Of a DNA stretch of 64,000 nt, positions 43,948 to 53,066 are shown piece after piece. The first letter of the stretch is position 1, and the number at the start of each line of letters is the position of its first letter. The notes beneath the pieces were generated by a model. The model did not search any database. It was given only the letters and a program-made list of their open reading frames with translations, and was not told where the DNA came from. Where the stretch lies: positions 248,001-312,000 of the forward strand of contig NC_009662.1 of assembly GCF_000010325.1 (NCBI RefSeq), read 5' to 3'. Source of the stretch: Nitratiruptor sp. SB155-2 (GTDB lineage: Bacteria > Campylobacterota > Campylobacteria > Campylobacterales > Nitratiruptoraceae). A program made the position numbers and the translations under genes.

Positions 43948-45837
43948 ATGGAAAAATACGTATATATAGCACTATTTTCCCCACTGGTTGGATCGCTCTT
44001 TGCAGGGTTATTTGGTATGCAGCCAAAAAAACTGATAACGGGAATTATCACATCAACGCTGCTCGCGATTTCGTTTATCGCTTCAGTGTTACTGCTTTTT
44101 CATGTGGCTGCAACAGAAGAGCCTGTCCATGTTACGCTCTTTGACTGGATAACAACAGGCTCGCTCAATATACCGTTTGGCTTTGTCGTCGATCAGGTAT
44201 CGGCTATTATGATGGTTACTGTTACCCTTGTATCAACCCTCGTTCATATCTATTCTATCGGTTATATGGAACATGATAGCGGCTTTAACAGATTTTTCAG
44301 TTACTTGAGTGCTTTCGTTTTTTCAATGCTTGTTCTTGTCATGAGCGACAATTTTGCCGGTCTTTTCATAGGATGGGAAGGTGTAGGTCTTTGCTCATGG
44401 CTGCTTATTGGTTTTTGGTACCACAAGAAGGATGAAACAAGAGATGTCAACCCGTCTATCAGTCCATCTTGGGCTGCTAATGAAGCATTCATCATGAACA
44501 GAATAGCAGACCTTGGAATGCTCATCGGTCTCTTTATCATCTACTGGCACATTGGTTCGTTGCAATACGATGTTGTGTTTGCACACGTTGACCTTCTCGA
44601 TATAGCCGTTATTACCATGATGGGTATTTTCCTTTTCATTGGTGCCATGGGAAAATCTGCACAGTTCCCGCTTCATACATGGCTTGCAGATGCGATGGAA
44701 GGCCCGACACCTGTTTCAGCACTCATCCACGCAGCTACAATGGTTACAGCAGGTGTATATCTTGTTATACGAGCTTTTCCTATATATTCGCAAATTCCAG
44801 ATATTGGTTTATATATTGCAACCCTGGGCGCATTTGTCGCAGTATTTGCTGCATCCATGGCGTTAGTCAATACTGATTTGAAACGAATCATTGCTTATTC
44901 TACCCTTTCACAGCTTGGATATATGTTTGTTGCAGGTGGTCTTGGAGCTTACTGGATTGCACTTTTCCATCTTATGACACATGCTTTTTTCAAAGCATTG
45001 CTCTTCTTGGGTGCTGGAAACGTTATGCATGCTATGGATGATGAACTCAATATTTTTAAAATGGGTGGTCTTGGCAAAGTGATGAAATGGACAATGATTA
45101 TGATGGTAATAGCGTCATTGGCCCTTGCTGGAATCTATCCATTTGCCGGATTCTTTTCAAAAGACAAGATATTAGAAGTAGCATTTGACTCACACCACTA
45201 TATCCTATGGTTTATGCTTTGGGCTGGTGCAGGCATGACTGCTTTTTACAGCTTTCGACTCATCATGCTTGTTTTCTTTGGTGAAGAGCGATACAAAAAA
45301 TATGGCTTTCATCCACATGAAGCACATTGGTACATGTTGGCGGCTATGGCTCCATTGGCAATATTGGCGATAGTTGCTGGATTCTTTGAACACTCATTTG
45401 AAGAGTTTGTTACGAAACTCTTGCCAGAATATCATTTTCATACCCACGGCATTGTTACAGTGGCATTGATTGGACTGACGACCTTAATAGCATTAACAGG
45501 TATTGGTATTGCAGTTTACAAATATAGTCATGGTGGTTTTAGTGAAAAATGGAAAGAGAACTTCTTTTATAAATTACTGTACAACCAGTACTATATCCCT
45601 GTTCTTTATGAAAAACTATTCACCGAACCATACAAAATATTGTCAAACATAGCGTGGAAAGAGTTGGATCTGCGTATTGTAGATGCAACTGTCGATTTTA
45701 TAGCCAACATTATTTACAAATCCGGTTTTGCTGGGCGTGTCGTACAAAGTGGTAACCTTTCCAAAATGCTTCGATGGATGGTTATCGGTCTTTTGATACT
45801 TCTTGTATTAATCATTATATATAGTCCGGTACGGTAA
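43948..45837 (+). CDS. nuoL: NADH-quinone oxidoreductase subunit L
   Basis: Distal proton-pumping subunit, 629 residues, about 16 transmembrane helices with a C-terminal lateral helix. Antiporter-family motifs such as GWEGVGLCSWLLIGFW, FPLHTWLADAMEGPTPVSAL and LVNTDLKRIIAYSTLSQLG are intact. Two ATGs are possible; 43948 is better spaced from AAGGGA than 43942, which would add two residues. Confidence 0.95.
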   Translation: MEKYVYIALFSPLVGSLFAGLFGMQPKKLITGIITSTLLAISFIASVLLLFHVAATEEPVHVTLFDWITTGSLNIPFGFVVDQVSAIMMVTVTLVSTLVHIYSIGYMEHDSGFNRFFSYLSAFVFSMLVLVMSDNFAGLFIGWEGVGLCSWLLIGFWYHKKDETRDVNPSISPSWAANEAFIMNRIADLGMLIGLFIIYWHIGSLQYDVVFAHVDLLDIAVITMMGIFLFIGAMGKSAQFPLHTWLADAMEGPTPVSALIHAATMVTAGVYLVIRAFPIYSQIPDIGLYIATLGAFVAVFAASMALVNTDLKRIIAYSTLSQLGYMFVAGGLGAYWIALFHLMTHAFFKALLFLGAGNVMHAMDDELNIFKMGGLGKVMKWTMIMMVIASLALAGIYPFAGFFSKDKILEVAFDSHHYILWFMLWAGAGMTAFYSFRLIMLVFFGEERYKKYGFHPHEAHWYMLAAMAPLAILAIVAGFFEHSFEEFVTKLLPEYHFHTHGIVTVALIGLTTLIALTGIGIAVYKYSHGGFSEKWKENFFYKLLYNQYYIPVLYEKLFTEPYKILSNIAWKELDLRIVDATVDFIANIIYKSGFAGRVVQSGNLSKMLRWMVIGLLILLVLIIIYSPVR

Positions 45838-45848
45838 GGAGAGAGTTT

Positions 45849-47375
45849 ATGGATCATATTTTGTCATTATTGGTATTTTTCCCGGCACTCGCTGGTATGC
45901 TAGGCTTTATTGTTAAAAAAGACAATATAAGAGCATACGGCATCACTGTTGCTGCTATTGAGTTTGCTCTTTCTTTGGTTTTATGGCTGATGTATGACTA
46001 TAGTAATGGAAGTTTTCAATTTGTTGAACAATTGCCACTAATACCAGAATATGGCATCAACTACTTTCTAGGTGTTGATGGGATATCGCTATTTTTAATT
46101 GTGTTATCGACTTTTATAACCCTCATTGGATTGATTTCACTTACCATTGAAAAAAATGTTAAGAATATGATCATCTCTCTTCTCTTTTTAGAGATGACGA
46201 TGGTGGGTGTTTTCGTTGCATTGGATGCAGTCATTTTTTATATTTTCTGGGAACTCTCTCTCGTACCGATGCTTTACATCATAGGTTATTGGGGTAGCGA
46301 ACTTAGAGTATACGCGGCAATTAAATTTTTCCTATATACATTTTTTGGTTCTTTAATAATGTTAGTGGGTATGCTTTTCATGGCATATCTCTATTATGTT
46401 GCAACGGGAACAATAAGCTTTGCAATTCCTGATTGGCATAGACTCATTCTTCCATATGATTACCAAATATGGCTTTTCCTTGCATTTTTCCTAGGTCTTG
46501 CAATCAAAGTTCCTATGTTCCCATTCCATACTTGGCTTCCTTATGCACATGGCCAGGCACCGACGATCGGTTCTGTTATTTTGGCTGCAGTACTTTTGAA
46601 AATGGGTACATACGGTTTTGTACGACTCTCGCTTCCGCTATTTCCCGATGCCTCTATTGCCCTTATCACTCCTATTGCCGTAATTGCAGTGATTATGGTC
46701 ATATATACAGCAATGGTAGCATATGCGCAGGAGGATATGAAACAGGTTATCGCATACAGTTCTATCTCTCATATGGGTGTTATTATCTTGGGTACTTTTG
46801 CCATGAACGTTGAGGGTATAGCAGGGTCTATCTTTTTGATGATAAGTCATGGAATTGTAAGTGGGGCACTGTTTATGCTCGTTGGAAACATTTACGATAG
46901 ACGACATACGAAAAAGCTTGCGGAATTCGGTGGTTTGGCCTCTGTCATGCCAAAATACGCTTTGATTTTTGGAATCATGACCATGGCTTCAGTAGGTTTG
47001 CCACTTACAATAGGGTTTGTCGGAGAATTTTTGAGTCTTATGGGATTTTATAAGGTCTCTCCAGCATTGGCTTTTCTTGGAGGTTTTTCTATCATCTTGG
47101 GTGCAGCATATATGCTAAGAGTATATAAGTTGACATTTTTCGGTCCATTGACAAATGAAAAAAACAGAAATCTTCCTGACTTGAATTGGAAAGAATTGAC
47201 TTCGTTAGTATCTTTGGTTGTTGTCGTAATCTGGTTAGGTGTCAACCCGAATCCCGTTTTGAAACCGATCAATAAAAGTGTAGAGAATATGCTTCAGCTG
47301 ATGGAGAAAAAAGCGATAACGCCAGAAGCTAAAGATCTTTTGAGTCACAACACAGTTGAATTGGAGGCAAAATAA
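45849..47375 (+). CDS. nuoM: NADH-quinone oxidoreductase subunit M
   Basis: Proton-pumping antiporter-like subunit, 508 residues, 14 predicted helices. Key segments [20 protein letters not shown] and [16 protein letters not shown] (with the family Lys/Glu residues) are present. RBS AAGGAGAGAG. It touches nuoN in a TAATG overlap. Confidence 0.96.
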   Translation: MDHILSLLVFFPALAGMLGFIVKKDNIRAYGITVAAIEFALSLVLWLMYDYSNGSFQFVEQLPLIPEYGINYFLGVDGISLFLIVLSTFITLIGLISLTIEKNVKNMIISLLFLEMTMVGVFVALDAVIFYIFWELSLVPMLYIIGYWGSELRVYAAIKFFLYTFFGSLIMLVGMLFMAYLYYVATGTISFAIPDWHRLILPYDYQIWLFLAFFLGLAIKVPMFPFHTWLPYAHGQAPTIGSVILAAVLLKMGTYGFVRLSLPLFPDASIALITPIAVIAVIMVIYTAMVAYAQEDMKQVIAYSSISHMGVIILGTFAMNVEGIAGSIFLMISHGIVSGALFMLVGNIYDRRHTKKLAEFGGLASVMPKYALIFGIMTMASVGLPLTIGFVGEFLSLMGFYKVSPALAFLGGFSIILGAAYMLRVYKLTFFGPLTNEKNRNLPDLNWKELTSLVSLVVVVIWLGVNPNPVLKPINKSVENMLQLMEKKAITPEAKDLLSHNTVELEAK

Positions 47376-48859
47376 TGGAGCCTATTAAAGTAAGTTTAGA
47401 ATCACTCAATCTTGCCACCCTTTTCCCAATGCTAATAGCCATTGCTGGTGGTTTGGCGATACTCATTGTAGATTTGGTTAAAGAGAATCTGCATAAATCT
47501 TTATATGTAATGTTATGCATCCTTTTTCTTGCACTTGATCTTGGTGCTATTGTAGGTCTACAGATAAATACACGGGGCTTTTTTGATGTAATGCTCGTAG
47601 ATGGTATTGCTATCATTTCACAAATCATCATCGTCGTTGCTTCTATGCTATTTATCCCGTTGGCGCTTACATCTAAACGGTTTCATGAATTTAGTCTGCC
47701 TGAATTTTTCGCACTTTTTCTTTTCATGGTAGCAGGTTTTCAGTTTATGGTCGCAACGGATAATCTGATATTGATATTCATAGGTCTTGAGACTGCAAGT
47801 CTATCTCTATACACACTCATAGCTTTACATAACCGGGAAAAATCGTTTGAAGCTGCTATCAAATATTTTACAATGGGTGCTTTAGCAGCCGGTTTTTATG
47901 CATTTGGTGCGGCACTCTTCTATGGTCTGAGTGGAAGTGTTGAGATATATAAAATTGCCGAAGTACTTGCGGATAGAGGCTATGAACCGCTATGGGTTGT
48001 CCTGCTTGCGACATCATTTATGATAGCTGCACTCGGTTTTAAACTCTCTATGGTACCTTTTCATACCTGGACACCAGATGTGTATGAGGGTGCAAGTGCA
48101 GCACTTGCTGGATATATGTCTGTCGTGCCAAAAATAGCAGGCTTTGTCGTTGCCATGAGACTTTTTGAATTCTTAATCCACAGCGACATTACATGGGTGA
48201 GAGACATTCTCTATCTAGCCGTTGTGGTTACGATGACCTTTGCCAATATCGTTGCTCTTGTGCAGCATGATGTGAAAAGAATGCTGGCTTACAGCTCCAT
48301 TAGCCATGCCGGATTTGTAATGGCAGCGATTATGATAGGTACCACACAGGCAAACAGTGCACTTTTTCTTTATTGGATCATGTTCTTGTTCACTAACTTG
48401 GGTGCTTTTACAATGCTATGGATTTCAAGACACAAATCCAATATATGGCATGATCGATTTGACCACCCTTATGAAAAATTTTCCGGTCTTGTACAGATTA
48501 TGCCTGTAGCTGCAACAATCATGGCGATCTTTATGCTCAGTCTTGCGGGAGTCCCTCCATTCAGTCTCTTTTGGGGAAAACTGTACGTTATGAGTGCAGC
48601 AGTTAATTCTGGATATATCGTTCTTGCTCTCATTATGGCCCTCAATAGTGCGATAAGTGCATACTACTATCTTAAACTTATTGTCTATATGTTCATGAGA
48701 GAGCCAATCAATGACAAGCAGACAGTCTATTTTAAAAATGCATCTTTGTCACTCAAAACGATAGTGGGAATTTCTGCTGTTTTGACTATTTTCTCATTTA
48801 TTTTTGTATCGCCACTTCTTGGCTTCATCACCAATTACGTAAGCATCAGCGGATTTTAA
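47375..48859 (+). CDS. nuoN: NADH-quinone oxidoreductase subunit N
   Basis: Third antiporter-like pumping subunit, 494 residues, 14 predicted helices; conserved [28 protein letters not shown] and [16 protein letters not shown] are present. Last gene of the operon; it converges with miaA and overlaps it by 4 bp. No terminator hairpin is apparent in so tight a junction. Confidence 0.96.
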
Positions 48860-49755
48860 TCCGCCATTGCTTGCAAAATCTTCTTTTTTAGTTCATCATA
48901 CGTTAATGCAATTTTGTTTTTAAACTGTGTTTTGTTGAATGTTTGTTGTCTTTTAGCAAGCTGTGCGGTATGTGTTGAGATTGCATGTTCTAGATCTTTG
49001 ATATTTTTGATTTTCCCATCTAAATAGTGTATTGTCTCTTTGATTCCTATAGCCTTCATAGCATTGGGCTCTCTGGTATATTTTTTTTCAAGTGTGCAAA
49101 TCTCTTCAATGAGCCCTTTTTGTATCATCCTCTTTGTTCTGTCTTCTATTCTTTTTCTCAATGTTTTCCTATCAATCGCTATTTCATAAATTTGTATATT
49201 TTCATTGATAGATCTTGGAGGATTTTTTTGAAAATAGTCGCTAGGTGCCAAGCCTGTTTGGAAATAGAGCAGCAAGCCTTTTTCTATTCTGTAGCGGTCT
49301 TTATCTGTTATTTTCATTGCAAAAGTAGGATCGATTTTTTGTAGCAGCCTGTATGCTTCGTCTACATCACAGAGGATTTTCGATACTTTTTTTTGAACAG
49401 TGTGTGAAAACTTTGGAAATGGCGAGATTCCCGTGATTAGTGTTTTGAGGTAGAAACTGCTTCCCCCTACAATAATGAGATTTTTTTGATGTTCTTTACA
49501 CTGCTCTTTTGCTTCTTGATAAAGATGAAGAAATCGCTCCACACTGAAATGTTCATTTGGATAGGTTACATCGATACCAAAATGTTTGATTTGCCGTAAC
49601 TCCTCTTTTGAAGGTTTAGCCGACACAATATCTATCTCTTTGTATACACTGAGGCTATCAACGGAAAGAATATACGCATTGCATTTGCTCGCAATGTCAA
49701 CGGCTATATCGCTTTTCCCACTGGCTGTAGGGCCTATAATTGCTATTTCTTTCAT
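48856..49755 (-). CDS. miaA: tRNA dimethylallyltransferase
   Basis: Adds the isopentenyl group to A37 of tRNAs reading UNN codons. The 299-residue product begins [20 protein letters not shown] (P-loop) and has [19 protein letters not shown] and [14 protein letters not shown], all family hallmarks. It is divergent from the prenyltransferase gene, with overlapping promoters. Confidence 0.95.
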
Positions 49756-49761
49756 AGTGCG

Positions 49762-49774
49762 ATTATACTATAAT
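49762..49774. promoter_or_regulatory. Back-to-back -10 elements for miaA and the prenyltransferase gene
   Basis: TATAAT on the + strand (49769-49774) precedes the UbiA-type gene by 24 nt. TATAAT on the - strand (49762-49767) lies only 6 nt from the miaA ATG, which would give miaA a leaderless or near-leaderless transcript if used. The 43-bp divergent gap leaves little room for anything else. Confidence 0.45.
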
Positions 49775-49798
49775 ACCAAAAACGTCCATGGAGTGGTG

Positions 49799-50659
49799 AT
49801 GGGAAAGATTGCAAAACTGTTACACGATTTCAATGAATTTGTGATGTTCAAACACACCATTTTTAGTCTTCCTTTTATTTTTGTAGCGATGGTCGTTGCA
49901 GCGAATGGTTGGTTTGGATGGAGACTTTTCATCTTGGGCATAATCGCTGCAGCAAGTGCAAGAAATTTCGCTATGGGCGTGAACAGATATCTTGATAGAG
50001 ATATTGACAGGCTCAATCCAAGAACCGCTACACGTCCGAGTGTAGATGGTCGGATCAAAGAGGAGTGGCAACTTGCTTTTATCATTCTCAATGCGATTGT
50101 ATTTGTCGCCACTGCCTATATGATCAATTGGTTGGCTTTTGCTTTATCTATTCCCATTCTCCTTGTTCTTGGGGGGTATAGTTATTTTAAACGGTTTAGC
50201 GAGCTTGCACATCTGATTTTGGGCCTCTCATTGGGGCTTGCTCCTATAGCTGGTGTGGTAGCAGTAGAAGCGAAGATAACGCTATGGAGTGTTTTTTTGG
50301 CTTTGGGTGTTATGTTTTGGGTAGCGGGTTTTGATCTGCTATATTCTTTACAAGATATGGAATTTGATAAGAAAATGGGTCTTTATTCTATTCCGTCTCG
50401 CTATGGTCATACATGTACGCTCTTTTTGGCAAAACTCTTTCATGCTTTAACGATACTCTTTTGGTTTTTCTTTGTCATCGAAGCACATCTTGGCTTTTTT
50501 GCATATCTGGCTGTGATAGTTTCAGCAGTGATGTTATGGTATGAACATAGAATCGTGGCGAAAGATTTTTCGAAAATCGACAGAGCTTTTTTTACTGTCA
50601 ATGGCTATTTAGGAATCGTTTTTTTCGTTTTGATCGTTCTTGATATTTGGTTGGAGTAA
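49799..50659 (+). CDS. mqnP: UbiA-family prenyltransferase, probable menaquinone MqnP
   Basis: Attaches a polyprenyl tail to the quinone head group in the inner membrane. The 286-residue protein has about eight helices and the first Asp-rich motif NRYLDRDIDRLNPRTATRP, with a second near DLLYSLQDMEFDKKMGLYS. Campylobacterota make menaquinone by the futalosine route, so MqnP is the likely assignment rather than UbiA proper; this is inferred from lineage. ATG 49799 follows GGAGTGGTG. Confidence 0.85.
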   Translation: MGKIAKLLHDFNEFVMFKHTIFSLPFIFVAMVVAANGWFGWRLFILGIIAAASARNFAMGVNRYLDRDIDRLNPRTATRPSVDGRIKEEWQLAFIILNAIVFVATAYMINWLAFALSIPILLVLGGYSYFKRFSELAHLILGLSLGLAPIAGVVAVEAKITLWSVFLALGVMFWVAGFDLLYSLQDMEFDKKMGLYSIPSRYGHTCTLFLAKLFHALTILFWFFFVIEAHLGFFAYLAVIVSAVMLWYEHRIVAKDFSKIDRAFFTVNGYLGIVFFVLIVLDIWLE

Positions 50660-50667
50660 AATTATGG

Positions 50668-50673
50668 TATAAT
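50668..50673 (+). promoter_or_regulatory. -10 element of tRNA-Arg(GCG)
   Basis: TATAAT 12 nt upstream of the mature tRNA 5' end and just after the prenyltransferase stop codon, suggesting an independent promoter for the tRNA. Confidence 0.5.
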
Positions 50674-50685
50674 TCCAACGCTTTT

Positions 50686-50762
50686 GCGCCCGTAGCTCAG
50701 CTGGATAGAGCAACAGATTGCGGTTCTGTAGGTCGGGAGTTCGAATCTCTCCGGGCGCGCCA
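50686..50762 (+). tRNA. tRNA-Arg(GCG)
   Basis: A 77-nt cloverleaf with acceptor GCGCCCG/CGGGCGC, anticodon stem ACAGA/TCTGT, loop TTGCGGT giving anticodon GCG, discriminator G and encoded CCA. The D-loop AGCTGGATAGAGC has the A20 arginine identity base. Most bacteria use ACG (inosine-modified) for the CGN box; GCG reads only CGC and CGU, so a separate tRNA must read the abundant CGA codons. Confidence 0.92.
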
Positions 50763-50766
50763 AGAA

Positions 50767-52650
50767 TTAGTTTTTTATGTAAAACTCTAACGTTTCTGGC
50801 TTTCCAAGATAGAATCCCTGTCCATATCGTATACCAAGTCTTTGGACAAGTTCTAATGTTTTTTGATTGTGAATAAATTCTGCTACTGTTTTTATATTGA
50901 GTTCATTAGCAAAAAGAGCGATAGATTTTGTGATAGTATAGGAAATACGTGACTGCTCCAAATTTTTAATTAATTCACCATCTATTTTTAAAATGTCGAT
51001 CGGTAGATGCTGAAAAATGGTAAAATTGGAATATCCACTTCCAAAATCATCTATAGCAACCTCTATTCCGTAGGTTTTAATTTTATTGAGCCTTTGTTTT
51101 AATTGTTCCATATGGCTTGATTCGTACTCCAAAAGTTCAATGGTAAGCCATTTTGCCAATGTTTTATTGCGTTCAATCTCGTTTAATATCGTTGTATAGA
51201 TAACGTTATCTAAAAGATCAGAGACATTGAGGTTGATGCTAATATGTACTTTGTATTTTTTTATGGCATTAAAAACAATTTCAATGACCCTTTTGGTTAA
51301 GTCATTATACACATTTGTATATGCGATCGGGGTCAAAAATCTATTTGGCGGAACAATGTTGCCATTTTGATCAAACATTCGTGCCAATGCTTCAAATTTT
51401 ACTATTTTATCTGTATATAAATCTCTAATTGGTTGATAATGACAAATGATTCTATTTTCTTCTAGAGCTTCTTTAACACTGTTGATATTGATATCTTGGA
51501 AATTGCCCTTTTGTGTTGAAACAGTTCCATCGATAACCTGGTTTCTTCCCTGTCTTTTAGCGATATAAAGCATTTCATCTGCATATTTGATAGCTTCTAT
51601 CGGATTTTTAAAATGTTCTGGATGGAGGTTGACTCCTACGGAGATTGTTATTTTAATATGATGGTTATTGTAGATGAAATCTTTTATTTCTATAATTTTC
51701 CTGATACGGTTTGCTATATCGATTGCTATATTGGAATTTTTATTTTCTCTATGAATGAAGAGCAAAAACTCTTCCCCGCCATATCGGATTAAATAGTCCT
51801 CTTCACGAATATTTTTTTTCATCAAATTGGCAACTTCTTGTAAAATGAAGTCTCCAGCTTTATGACCATAAACATCATTGATTTTCTTGAAATGGTCGAC
51901 ATCAAGCATAAGAATTTGGTACCGATCGGGTTGAAAACTAGTGAGAAATGTTCGTAGGAACTTACGGTTGTAAATTTGAGTGAGAGGATCTAAAAAACTT
52001 TCTTTTTTGGTTTTGATATTGATATATGTTTGCCAAAGAACAATCATAAGTAGAAGAGCAATAGAGAGAAAAATGTAATAGAAAATATTTTTTATAGGCT
52101 GTATAACAGTATTGACTGTTTTGGGTAGATTGGTAGAAAAATCGATTGCAATAATTGCTTGCGTTTTTCCATGGTACTGAATAGGTTTGAGATAGGTACC
52201 CCATAGTGTTCCTATATCAAATTCTGAAATAATCTCTTCTGTATTACTATCATATACTTTGTTCCAACGTTTTTTATCAACATTCAATGGTGCGTCAAAC
52301 TCACCTCTGTCACTTTTGCTCCCATCCAAAAGATACCTATATTTACCCTTTTTGTCTCTATAGAGCACATAGACATATTTAAATGTAGGAGTAATAAGCA
52401 GTGAGAGAGCTTCTTGAAGGTTTTTTCGTAATTGAGGATTTTTTTGAAGAGTTGGATAGAGATTATTGGGAATCTCTTTTTTTATGAGATCTTCTATATT
52501 GTTTGCAAAATATTTTGCTTGTTGGGTAAAAATATTTTCTATATTGGTTAGGAAATGTCTATTCGCATATGAAACTGTAAAAAAGAGATATGTTATTGAA
52601 ATAAGAATAATAGTAATTAACAAAAAATATACATATTTATAGTTTTTCAA
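50767..52650 (-). CDS. Membrane GGDEF-EAL cyclic-di-GMP enzyme
   Basis: A 627-residue bifunctional protein. A periplasmic sensor of about 160 residues lies between two transmembrane helices (about 7-27 and 189-208). The GGDEF domain has GGEEF at 291-295, an active-form cyclase motif. The EAL domain keeps E420-A-L, N474, E505, DDFGSG (534-539), K555 and E591, so phosphodiesterase activity is also plausible. It is the last gene of a TonB receptor-periplasmic protein-cyclase operon, overlapping the preceding gene by 4 bp. Confidence 0.92.
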   Translation of the reverse strand: MKNYKYVYFLLITIILISITYLFFTVSYANRHFLTNIENIFTQQAKYFANNIEDLIKKEIPNNLYPTLQKNPQLRKNLQEALSLLITPTFKYVYVLYRDKKGKYRYLLDGSKSDRGEFDAPLNVDKKRWNKVYDSNTEEIISEFDIGTLWGTYLKPIQYHGKTQAIIAIDFSTNLPKTVNTVIQPIKNIFYYIFLSIALLLMIVLWQTYINIKTKKESFLDPLTQIYNRKFLRTFLTSFQPDRYQILMLDVDHFKKINDVYGHKAGDFILQEVANLMKKNIREEDYLIRYGGEEFLLFIHRENKNSNIAIDIANRIRKIIEIKDFIYNNHHIKITISVGVNLHPEHFKNPIEAIKYADEMLYIAKRQGRNQVIDGTVSTQKGNFQDININSVKEALEENRIICHYQPIRDLYTDKIVKFEALARMFDQNGNIVPPNRFLTPIAYTNVYNDLTKRVIEIVFNAIKKYKVHISINLNVSDLLDNVIYTTILNEIERNKTLAKWLTIELLEYESSHMEQLKQRLNKIKTYGIEVAIDDFGSGYSNFTIFQHLPIDILKIDGELIKNLEQSRISYTITKSIALFANELNIKTVAEFIHNQKTLELVQRLGIRYGQGFYLGKPETLEFYIKN

Positions 52651-53066
52651 AAGGACTCCTCCTCATATTTTTGGAGTTCTTTTGGTAATATCAGATGATA
52701 CTTTTGTAAATTTGGTTTAATAAAAATAAGGTTTGGCCGTCCTTTTTGCCAATAAAATCCACCTATAGCCTGCTCTTTGTAAATCTTTAAAAGATTGTAT
52801 GAACCCACAAAAATCATTTTATCTGTTTTAATATTGGGTGTATGGTAAAGAATTAATATATCTGCATTCGATTTGTGAGTTAATTTTATATTCAATGGTA
52901 ACAGTTTTAAAAGATCTTCTTTTGTTGGATCATCGGTCCATATTCTAATGATGGAGTCTTTTGGGAAAAGGGCTTTCAAGATCGTCGTATAGATTTTTTG
53001 TTCTGTCGTAAGAGGAGAACTCAACAAAAAGCATGTAAATACCAATATTAAAAAAAACTTTTTCAA
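52647..53066 (-). CDS. Periplasmic protein, possibly YfiR-like regulator
   Basis: A 139-residue exported protein (signal KKFFLILVFTCFLLSSP). I choose TTG at 53066, which overlaps the receptor stop as TTGA and has GGAG 8 nt upstream; an in-frame ATG 24 nt earlier is the alternative. The mature domain has alternating strands such as IIRIWTDDPTKEDLL, ADILILYH and IGGFYWQKGRPNLIFI, which recall the YfiR/DUF4154 pattern of periplasmic inhibitors of membrane cyclases. The match is weak; genetic context is the stronger argument. Confidence 0.7.
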   Translation of the reverse strand: MKKFFLILVFTCFLLSSPLTTEQKIYTTILKALFPKDSIIRIWTDDPTKEDLLKLLPLNIKLTHKSNADILILYHTPNIKTDKMIFVGSYNLLKIYKEQAIGGFYWQKGRPNLIFIKPNLQKYHLILPKELQKYEEESF

